From the IMG/VR virus record IMGVR_UViG_3300035204_001280, positions 1 to 26,818 of that record: a stretch of DNA of 26,818 nt. One strand, given 5' to 3'. Numbering within the stretch: the stretch's first letter is position 1; each line of letters opens with the position of its first letter. The position numbers were made by a program, and so were the translations under genes. The DNA comes from a virus. This document shows, piece by piece, positions 22,315 through 26,818 of the stretch. The notes under the pieces were generated by a model. That model worked only from the letters and a program-made list of their open reading frames with translations. It searched no databases and was not told the DNA's origin.

Positions 22315-22464
22315 ATGACCGACGACGAGTACAGAGCCGCGATGATCGACCTGCTCCAGGGTCGCCTGGACGCCGACCGGGCGCGTGCCTTGCAAGAGTA
22401 TGCACGCATGCGACGTGAGCGTGAGGCCCAGGCGCTGAGGGACAAGGCAAGGGGCGAAGAGTGA
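22315..22464 (+). CDS. 49-residue charged helical protein
   Basis: The ATG at 22315 follows GAGGTGAGAC, a good ribosome site. The product (MTDDEYRAAMIDLLQGRLDA, then Arg/Glu-rich) is almost entirely helical and amphipathic, and no known motif is visible. Its stop overlaps the next gene's GTG start (GTGA). It is a plausible early small protein of unknown role. Confidence 0.6.
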   Translation: MTDDEYRAAMIDLLQGRLDADRARALQEYARMRREREAQALRDKARGEE

Positions 22465-22691
22465 AGGTCACACACTGGACGATTGGCAGCCGGAGCCGAT
22501 GGCTACAGACCCGCCGCCGCCTCGAATACTGGACGGGCTGTTCACGCTGGCTACCGCTGAGCATGACCGGCGAGCCCGCCGCGGTGACGTGTAAGCAGTG
22601 CCTGCGCTACCTCGATCGAAGCGGCGCCCAGCCGGTAGGGGAAGACACCGGCGGGCGCCTGACTTCGGCCCGTGCAGACGGCCAAAGCTGA
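22461..22691 (+). CDS. Cys/His mini-protein A, putative zinc-binding
   Basis: This gene starts at GTG 22461, overlapping the previous TGA. The 76-residue product has HWT at 5-7, Cys27 in GCSRWL, and VTCKQCLRYL with Cys44 and Cys47. The same spacing occurs in the 56-residue protein at 23571 (His4, Cys25, Cys43, Cys46), so the two are paralogs. The C-terminal 'VTCxxCLRxL' motif is common in tiny phage proteins thought to bind zinc. A role in DNA binding or protein contact is possible but unproven. Confidence 0.6.
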   Translation: MKVTHWTIGSRSRWLQTRRRLEYWTGCSRWLPLSMTGEPAAVTCKQCLRYLDRSGAQPVGEDTGGRLTSARADGQS

Positions 22692-22719
22692 AAACCAACT
22701 AACCCATGAAGATTTACCC

Positions 22720-22747
22720 TTGACGTTATCCGTAGGGCGGATATTCT
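22720..22747 (+). promoter_or_regulatory. Internal rightward promoter candidate
   Basis: TTGACG (22720-22725), a 16-bp spacer and TATTCT (22742-22747) form a sigma-70-like promoter in the 98-nt gap after mini-protein A. The next gene's ATG is 43 bp downstream with a GGAGG site. This is the best promoter match in the rightward cluster and may boost the small genes after it. The gap also has a small GGGC/GCCC inverted pair downstream of the -10. Confidence 0.6.
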
Positions 22748-22789
22748 ATTGGGGCTGGAGGGCAATCCCGCCCAAGCAACGGAGGCTAA

Positions 22790-22981
22790 ATGCTTTCTAT
22801 TTCTTCTCTGATTTCGGCCGTTGAGAATGCGGCTAACCATTCGGACCTTTGCGACGCCTACATGGCAGCGCGCAAGGTTTGCCGCGACGCCGGCCGCATG
22901 GGCGAGCTGCTCGCCGCTAACGGTTCTGCGGAAGCGCGCTTGGGCGCTACGGAGATCTCCCCGCTTATCCGACTCGGATAG
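22790..22981 (+). CDS. 63-residue protein, unknown function
   Basis: The ATG follows GGAGGCTAA, an excellent ribosome site, and is the first gene after the internal promoter. The product (MLSISSLISAVENAANHSDL) is mainly helical with two Cys (about 21 and 31) and no membrane segment. It is followed by a short gap and the next small gene. No family is recognised. Its position behind a promoter and the strong site suggest high early expression. Confidence 0.6.
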   Translation: MLSISSLISAVENAANHSDLCDAYMAARKVCRDAGRMGELLAANGSAEARLGATEISPLIRLG

Positions 22982-23008
22982 CGGGCCACTCCAAAAAAGG
23001 GAAACAAC

Positions 23009-23215
23009 ATGATCGCCACTATGACGAACAAGACCCGCGCCGCGTCGACAAAGCCAGCCACCCGCAGAGAGCTTATCCGCTATCTCGCGACCGTCGCCCC
23101 TGGTGATGACTTCACCGGCTACACCCTCGCGGAGCTGAGGGATTGGGCCGAGACATACTCAAGCCCGGCCGGTGACGTGGCCTGGGAGACCAAGGGGAGC
23201 CACAATGGACGCTGA
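23009..23215 (+). CDS. 68-residue protein, unknown function
   Basis: The start follows AAAAAAGGGAAACAAC, the ribosome-site type used by many genes here. The product has a basic N-terminus and a helical body (RRELIRYLATVAPGDDFTGY, then TLAELRDWAETY). No known domain is seen. Its end overlaps the start of the next gene by 11 nt in a different frame. It is a small early gene of unknown role. Confidence 0.55.
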   Translation: MIATMTNKTRAASTKPATRRELIRYLATVAPGDDFTGYTLAELRDWAETYSSPAGDVAWETKGSHNGR

Positions 23216-23561
23216 TCGACGAGAAACCCTACAAGAGCTGGCCGAGCGGGCCGCCCGTTGCCCGGAGTGGCGCTACCTACCTGGGATGGCGATCCTTCCG
23301 GTCGAGCATCGCGACGGGTGCGAGCCGGTGCGGATCGTGCATGTCGAGGGCGACGGTATCTGGCTCTTCGACCCTGAGCGGATCCGGGCGCTCGGCGTTC
23401 GCGCGGGACTGGTACGGATTGAGGCGAGCCTTTCGCCTTGCGTGGATCTGAGCGATCCTACGACGTTTGCGGCCGCAGAGTCGCTAATGTGCGTCCGGTC
23501 TGAGACCATCAACGGGATCCGGGCTCTTGTGCAAGAGCTGGAAGACGATCTGCCGTTCTAA
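23205..23561 (+). CDS. 118-residue protein, unknown function
   Basis: The ATG at 23205 is chosen over the in-frame start at 23172 because AAGGGGAGCC lies right in front of it. The product has a helical N-terminus (ETLQELAERAARCPEWRYLP), a beta-rich centre (VEHRDGCEPVRIVHVEGDGI, then WLFDPERIRALG) and an acidic end (ALVQELEDDLPF). No recognisable motif is present. The stop is 9 nt before mini-protein B. The acidic character could fit a DNA mimic or protein inhibitor, but this is speculation. Confidence 0.6.
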   Translation: MDADRRETLQELAERAARCPEWRYLPGMAILPVEHRDGCEPVRIVHVEGDGIWLFDPERIRALGVRAGLVRIEASLSPCVDLSDPTTFAAAESLMCVRSETINGIRALVQELEDDLPF

Positions 23562-23570
23562 GGGGCACCC

Positions 23571-23741
23571 ATGGTCAAGCATTGGACAAGCGGAGCGCAG
23601 CGCGTAAAGCGCGACGGCGGGAAGCTCTTTTGGCGCTCTGCGTGCGGTCGCTGGCTGCGCCTTGGGCGCATGGCCCCACATATCCAGTACGTGGACTGTA
23701 AGCAGTGTGCCGCCTACCTCCAGCGGCTCTTGGAGTCGTAA
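23571..23741 (+). CDS. Cys/His mini-protein B, putative zinc-binding
   Basis: This 56-residue basic protein starts at 23571 after AAGGGGCACCC. It shares with mini-protein A the order His-Trp-Thr, Cys in ACGRWLRL (Cys25), and VDCKQCAAYLQR (Cys43 and Cys46), so a single zinc could be held by His4/Cys25/Cys43/Cys46. It ends in TAATG, joined to the next gene. Length and basic charge fit a nucleic-acid or protein-binding accessory factor. The pair probably arose by duplication within the cluster. Confidence 0.6.
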   Translation: MVKHWTSGAQRVKRDGGKLFWRSACGRWLRLGRMAPHIQYVDCKQCAAYLQRLLES

Positions 23742-23935
23742 TGGGACGGAGGGCGCCTAAAATGCTCGGGCTTTCGTTCGAGCTGGAAGCGAGCGATCAC
23801 GAGTGGCTACACAGAGCAGCCGAGGCCAAAGGCCAAACCGCGGGCCACTATCTCCGGCGATTAATCCACCTCAAGCGGCGCCAGTGTGAGCGCCACGAAT
23901 CCACCGCCGCAAGGCTAAAAAAGGGGAAACCGTGA
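23741..23935 (+). CDS. Ribbon-helix-helix protein
   Basis: The ATG at 23741 overlaps the upstream TAA (TAATG), which favours it over the upstream GTG in the same frame. The 64-residue product has KMLGLSFELEASDHEWLHRA (a strand and first helix, about 7-26) and AKGQTAGHYLRRLIHLKRRQ (second helix), the pattern of Arc/CopG ribbon-helix-helix DNA-binding proteins, with a basic C-terminal tail. It probably regulates transcription of the phage as a dimer. Confidence 0.65.
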   Translation: MGRRAPKMLGLSFELEASDHEWLHRAAEAKGQTAGHYLRRLIHLKRRQCERHESTAARLKKGKP

Positions 23936-24234
23936 GCTATTACCTTGAAGGGAAACCGAACCCATGCGATCACATGTGGCGGCGCCACCTAACGATCACC
24001 GGCGAGTGCATCGGCGGACTACGCGAGGCGTTCTACCAGGCGCGCAGACGGCCACAGATAGAGCCGGAAGCGGTCCACGGTTGCGAGCTGCCGCCCGCCA
24101 TTCAGGCCGAGCGCGACGAGGAGCGCCAGCGCATCCGAGACGAGGCCAACCGTAAGGCCGTCGAGGCCATAGAGCGGAAATTCGGCGCGGGCTCCGTGCG
24201 ACTTATCGTGCGCAAACACGGCGCGTCCGGTTAG
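23932..24234 (+). CDS. Last rightward gene, unknown function
   Basis: The GTG at 23932 overlaps the previous TGA and follows AAAAGGGGAAACC. The 100-residue product has a Cys/His-rich start (PCDHMWRRHLTITGEC, about 11-26) that could bind a metal (CxH..H..C), and a highly charged helical C-terminal half (AERDEERQRIRDEANRKAVE). It is the last gene before the convergent lysis operon. No function is assigned. Confidence 0.6.
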   Translation: MSYYLEGKPNPCDHMWRRHLTITGECIGGLREAFYQARRRPQIEPEAVHGCELPPAIQAERDEERQRIRDEANRKAVEAIERKFGAGSVRLIVRKHGASG

Positions 24235-24293
24235 GCGATATCGTCGGCGATTTTGCCGATAGCTAATCAACTATTGATCAGCGCCTGGGGTGG

Positions 24294-24320
24294 CCCGCTC
24301 TCGTCATGGGGGCGGGTTTT
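24294..24320 (+). terminator. Terminator-like hairpin at the convergent junction
   Basis: CCCGC (24294-24298) pairs with GCGGG (24312-24316) and is followed by TTTT (24317-24320), 60 bp after the last rightward gene. The stem is short, so it is a weak intrinsic terminator. A second stem, TCGGC-GATTTT-GCCGA (24244-24259), lies just upstream. This 85-nt gap between converging units carries no gene. Confidence 0.5.
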
Positions 24321-24589
24321 CACTTACAGGCAACCTCTAAAGCCTGGCACAGCCGAGCGACGTTCTCGGCGGTCCGTTGCGTGTTCTGCTGAATGGCGCC
24401 TATGTCTTGGCCGATCTTCGCATCCATGGCTACGCGCGCAGTCTCTTCGGCCTCGATATCGTCGGACAGCTCGGCCACGTCGTCGGACAGGTAGGCGATT
24501 CGTACCCATGCGCCGCCGGCGCTAAAAATGATTGTACCGGCAAGAGCCAGCACTTTAGGATCAGCCCACGAAATGCCTGAGTTAGCCAT
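24320..24589 (-). CDS. Membrane-anchored coiled-coil protein, lysis region
   Basis: The ATG at 24589 overlaps the upstream stop (TAATG), which fixes the start; longer in-frame readings are less likely. The 89-residue product has one membrane helix (about 12-33, with VLALAGTIIFSAGGAWVRIA) followed by an acidic coiled-coil stretch (DDVAELSDDIEAEETARVAM, continuing to about 85). Such N-anchored coiled coils occur in phage lysis or cell-envelope genes (i-spanin-like or DUF2730-like). It is the last gene of the lysis operon. Function is inferred from topology. Confidence 0.55.
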   Translation of the reverse strand: MANSGISWADPKVLALAGTIIFSAGGAWVRIAYLSDDVAELSDDIEAEETARVAMDAKIGQDIGAIQQNTQRTAENVARLCQALEVACK

Positions 24590-24981
24590 TACTTCTGCCC
24601 TGCGTTGTAGACCGCGGTGACGGTCCCGGTGATTGCTGCTGCTACTATGATCACATCCAAGCGACCCGCCCACCTGTGCGCCGCGGGCTTCTCATACCAT
24701 TTTAAGTCTTGCGCCTCTTCTAACGCGGTCTTGTAGTGATCCCGTTCTTGCTTGAGGATCGTCACATCCAGCGCGTGTAGCTTATCGGCCGTAACCATGG
24801 CGTCTTCGAGCTTTAGATAGTCCGCGAGGTCGGATAGCGGCACGGCCACCGCGGAGCATTTGGCGCCTTGGGAGCCGGCCAAAGCCAGCGGGAGCGCTTC
24901 GCCCTTACGGATCGGTATGTGCCTTGAGCACTCGCCCGCCACCGGTTGAGCGAGCGCAACGCCCAGCAGAAGGCCCCACAT
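24589..24981 (-). CDS. Periplasmic / membrane protein, spanin-like topology
   Basis: The 130-residue product starts by TAATG overlap at 24981. It has a short hydrophobic signal (MWGLLLGVALAQPVAG, about 1-16) and two Cys (18 and about 42), possibly disulphide-bonded in a periplasmic domain. A helical segment follows (ALDVTILKQERDHYKTALEE, about 70-89), then a C-terminal membrane helix (LDVIIVAAAITGTVTAVYNA). A signal plus a C-terminal anchor is the plan of unimolecular spanins. However, Cys18 is preceded by AGE, not a canonical lipobox, so lipidation is doubtful. Confidence 0.5.
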   Translation of the reverse strand: MWGLLLGVALAQPVAGECSRHIPIRKGEALPLALAGSQGAKCSAVAVPLSDLADYLKLEDAMVTADKLHALDVTILKQERDHYKTALEEAQDLKWYEKPAAHRWAGRLDVIIVAAAITGTVTAVYNAGQK

Positions 24982-25235
24982 TAGCGCCGCCGCCGGTTCG
25001 CCCTATCGGCGAGATCACCGGCCGGATCGTCGCCCCTTAGATCGGCCTCTATTTCGGCCTGCACGGTTTCCGATGCTGCCTTAATGGCCTTGGCCGCCTT
25101 ATCGGCCATGTCGCGATCTACGGGCGGCACAGAGGGCGCCGCGGGCCGCTTGGAGCTGGTCACCTTGAACCACGCCCACATAATCGACGCGAGGCCCGCA
25201 ACGGCCAAAGCTAAGGCGGCCTGAAAATCGCTCAC
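24981..25235 (-). CDS. Small single-pass membrane protein of the lysis operon
   Basis: The 84-residue protein has an N-terminal membrane helix (about 4-24, ALALAVAGLASIMWAWFKV) followed by a charged helical tail (DKAAKAIKAASETVQAEIEA) and an Arg-rich end. It overlaps the holin candidate upstream and the periplasmic protein downstream. The single helix with a long charged tail suits a holin, antiholin or inner-membrane spanin. I cannot separate these roles by sequence. Confidence 0.5.
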   Translation of the reverse strand: MSDFQAALALAVAGLASIMWAWFKVTSSKRPAAPSVPPVDRDMADKAAKAIKAASETVQAEIEADLRGDDPAGDLADRANRRRR

Positions 25236-25429
25236 TTGCGCAGAGCGGCGATCGCCTTCTCAGCGCTATCGCCTGCGATGTATGCCAAGCCAATGTAGGC
25301 CCACGTCTGAGCGTCGATCATGTCGATAGCGAGCAGCCCAGTCGCGACGCAAAACACGGCGAGGCGCCGATAACTGATCCGGTGCTGGCTCGAAAAAAGG
25401 GCGCTAATGGCGTTCTTAATGGTCTGCAT
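25232..25429 (-). CDS. Holin candidate
   Basis: The 65-residue protein has a basic N-terminus (KNAISALFSSQHRISYRRLA) and two hydrophobic segments, AVFCVATGLLAIDMI (about 24-38) and WAYIGLAYIAGDSA (about 43-56), joined by a short Asp-containing turn. Size, two-helix topology and position just after the endolysin are typical of holins, which form pores in the inner membrane to release lysozyme. It starts with GAGG upstream and overlaps its downstream neighbour by 4 nt. Confidence 0.65.
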   Translation of the reverse strand: MQTIKNAISALFSSQHRISYRRLAVFCVATGLLAIDMIDAQTWAYIGLAYIAGDSAEKAIAALRK

Positions 25430-25544
25430 AACTAAGGACCTCGGCTATTAGGACGGCGCACACGACGGCGCCTATCGCGGATGCGATAACGATTGTCGCT
25501 ATTCTACGACGAATCGCCGGTTTCGATAAGAGCTTGCAGCGCAA
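25416..25544 (-). CDS. Possible TTG-start 42-residue membrane protein
   Basis: A frame from TTG (25544-25542) to TAA (25418-25416) spans the otherwise unexplained gap between endolysin and holin. GGAGG sits 9 nt before the TTG. The predicted product has a basic N-terminus (KPAIRRR) and one strong membrane helix (ATIVIASAIGAVVCAVLIA). It overlaps the endolysin end by 41 nt and the holin start by 14 nt. It might be an antiholin or pinholin. There is no ATG, so it is only a candidate. Confidence 0.4.
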   Translation of the reverse strand: MRCKLLSKPAIRRRIATIVIASAIGAVVCAVLIAEVLSYADH

Positions 25545-25929
25545 CGCGGAAATCCTCCGGCTCGAACCCTGGGCAAGCCGTGGCCTTCGTTTCCTTGTGC
25601 CCGATAACGGCGGATACGCTCAGATCGAATTGACGGCACAGATCGCGGACCAGTGACACGCCCGCGGCCCACTGTACATCGGGAACCGGCTTCCCGTCTT
25701 CGAAGCTGCCGATAAAGCAAACGCCGATCGTCCCTTCGTTATGCCGGCTTGCGTGCGCTCCCATAAGGTCTAAGCGGCGCCCAAGGCGTACCCTGCCGTC
25801 GGCCTCGACTATGAAATGATAGCCGCAGCCCTGAAAGCCTCTCGCCCAATGCACCCGTTCGATATCCTCATACGTCCAATCGTCCGGGCCTGCCGTGTGA
25901 TGGACTATGATCCCGTTAATGCGGCGCAT
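25504..25929 (-). CDS. Endolysin, N-acetylmuramoyl-L-alanine amidase
   Basis: The 141-residue enzyme is of the Amidase_2 / T7 lysozyme type. Numbered from the ATG at 25929, the zinc ligands would be His10 (IIVHHTAGP), His111 (VIGHKETKA) and Cys119 (TACPGF). Tyr37 (GYHFIVE) is in the catalytic position, and Thr replaces the T7 Lys128. It cuts the bond between MurNAc and L-Ala in peptidoglycan. The ATG is preferred over the GTG at 25935 because GGAG lies 6 nt before it. There is no signal peptide, so release depends on a holin. Confidence 0.9.
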   Translation of the reverse strand: MRRINGIIVHHTAGPDDWTYEDIERVHWARGFQGCGYHFIVEADGRVRLGRRLDLMGAHASRHNEGTIGVCFIGSFEDGKPVPDVQWAAGVSLVRDLCRQFDLSVSAVIGHKETKATACPGFEPEDFRVALQALIETGDSS

Positions 25930-25931
25930 TC

Positions 25932-26120
25932 TCACTCCGAAACGTTATCCGCGAGCCACGAGACGAACATGGCCGCCTCTACAGAACTGCCCTTGATGGT
26001 CTCCCACTGGTCGGCCTCGACCGTCGCGGTCATGACCACCTGTGAGAAGTCGCCCAGTTCGCTGGACACCTCTTCGATGTGTCCCTGTGTCTGGTTCCGG
26101 TCGTCGTCTGTCAATGCCAT
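25932..26120 (-). CDS. 62-residue protein before the endolysin, unknown
   Basis: The small acidic protein (MALTDDDRNQTQGHIEEVSS) has no membrane segment and no known motif. GGAGGACAGT precedes its ATG, so translation should be strong, and it ends 2 nt before the endolysin ATG. It might be a chaperone-like or virion-associated protein of the tail-fibre group. No function is assigned. Confidence 0.55.
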   Translation of the reverse strand: MALTDDDRNQTQGHIEEVSSELGDFSQVVMTATVEADQWETIKGSSVEAAMFVSWLADNVSE

Positions 26121-26129
26121 ACTGTCCTC

Positions 26130-26818
26130 CTATGGCCCGCTGAGGCCGGTCTTACCGCTCGGATTGTTACCACCGTCGAGGAGCCGGATATCATAGTAGG
26201 CGTCAAATTCCATTGTGATATCGCCGCCGCCCGATGATCCCCTGCCCACTGCGACGAAAAAATACAATTTCGAGGTTCTCGTGCGTCCCCACCTTTGCGA
26301 GGCGGAGATATTCCCGACAGTGTACTTGTCGCCGTTGTCATAGCGCGGGATCCAGACCAGGTAGTAAGACCTCGGGCTTTCGGCTACGTCGAGGCTGCCG
26401 GACCCAAGTTGCTCGGCCTTCGTTATGTATGTGATCCACTCCAAGCGATTACAGCACTTGTGATCCGCTGTCACGTCCGAAGCTGTGATCGAGTCGAGGT
26501 TCGTCCCCACCTTATCGATCACACCGTATGTGCCCGCGTTAGACACATTCCTGATCAACGTGCGCCGGGTCTTATTGAGCGAAGTGGTCCATTCAAGGCC
26601 GCATCCCAGGATATCGAGAGGTCGAGCACTAGCGCCAGCCGTGGCGGGCAAGTTCTCTGGGTCGGTTGTGATACCCAGGATGCAGTAGGACCTGGAGCCC
26701 TGCGGCGGCTTGTTGCCCCCGCCTGACTGCACCGGGCTGCTGTTGTCCTGCCATCCAGTCGATGGCCAATGCAGGTAGGCGCGCAGCGAAACCGCCTTAT
26801 CAGAGAAGTCAAAATCGG
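26130..26818 (-). CDS. Tail/virion structural protein, 5' end outside the window
   Basis: The frame is open from the right edge (DFDFSDKAVSLRAYLHWPST) through to 26130, so the true start lies beyond 26818; the GTG at 26732 is an internal codon. The visible 229 residues are beta-rich, with Gly/Ser/Pro stretches (SPVQSGGGNKPPQGS) and a Ser/Gly-rich end (GGGDITMEFDAYYDIRLLDG, then NPSGKTGLSGP). This fits a tail fibre, appendage or minor virion protein, placed before the lysis genes as in many siphophages. It may be the same gene as the fragment at 1-35. Confidence 0.65.
   Translation of the reverse strand, partial: DFDFSDKAVSLRAYLHWPSTGWQDNSSPVQSGGGNKPPQGSRSYCILGITTDPENLPATAGASARPLDILGCGLEWTTSLNKTRRTLIRNVSNAGTYGVIDKVGTNLDSITASDVTADHKCCNRLEWITYITKAEQLGSGSLDVAESPRSYYLVWIPRYDNGDKYTVGNISASQRWGRTRTSKLYFFVAVGRGSSGGGDITMEFDAYYDIRLLDGGNNPSGKTGLSGP

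Noticed and set aside
20647-24234. Anti-defence, toxin-antitoxin or retron-type system in the small-gene cluster
   Set aside because: No reverse transcriptase, nuclease, methyltransferase or toxin motif is visible; only HTH, RHH, zinc and unknown proteins can be supported.
24320-24673. Longer 117-residue version of the last lysis-region gene
   Set aside because: The first 28 residues overlap the upstream gene in another frame and look random; the TAATG start at 24589 is followed directly by a membrane helix.
1-26818. Exact circular closure of the window
   Set aside because: Joining base 26818 to base 1 puts the left gene start out of frame with the right partial gene and gives an early stop; no terminal direct repeat is visible.

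Overview
The window is most of the genome, or a large continuous part, of a tailed double-stranded DNA phage with long-tail (siphovirus-type) architecture. No host chromosomal gene is seen. The DNA is GC-rich (roughly 60% by eye). Genes are packed with ATGA, TAATG and GTGA stop/start overlaps. The host is bacterial, since the endolysin is a peptidoglycan amidase and starts have Shine-Dalgarno sequences. It is probably Gram-negative, because the lysis cassette holds several spanin-like membrane proteins. I cannot name the host genus.

Layout. (1) Positions 1-20537 are all leftward (minus strand). Read in the direction of transcription they are: an XRE-type regulator, a small unknown, a RusA-type Holliday junction resolvase, a replication initiator gene containing an iteron array, a putative helicase-loader protein, a tRNA-Leu(UAA), small and large terminase, portal, scaffold, major capsid protein, several head and connector proteins, tail terminator, tail tube, tail assembly chaperones, tape measure, a large Asp-box tail protein, a second tail protein and a small virion-type protein. 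(2) Positions 20647-24234 are rightward. They hold about twelve small genes, including a putative single-strand annealing-like protein with a zinc ribbon, a winged-helix protein, a ribbon-helix-helix protein and two related Cys/His mini-proteins. (3) Positions 24320-26818 are leftward again: a structural protein cut by the window edge, an unknown, an amidase endolysin, a holin candidate and further small membrane proteins.

How it works together. A divergent promoter pair at about 20580-20628 separates the leftward and rightward transcription units. Replication seems to rely on the host replisome, recruited by an initiator that binds its own gene and by a loader-like protein; no polymerase or helicase is encoded here. 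RusA and the annealing-like protein form a recombination pair. No integrase or excisionase is recognisable, so a temperate lifestyle is not shown. The left edge starts a leftward gene at 35 and the right edge is inside a leftward gene of similar type, so the two could be halves of one tail gene in a circular or permuted map. Direct joining of the ends is out of frame, however.

Most notable observations: eight 11-bp TGTCCG iterons in two in-phase blocks inside the initiator gene; a tRNA-Leu(UAA) matched by repeated TTA codons in late genes; long wobble-paired RNA stem-loops after the capsid gene and after the winged-helix gene; and a probable frameshift or coupling site in the tail chaperone pair.
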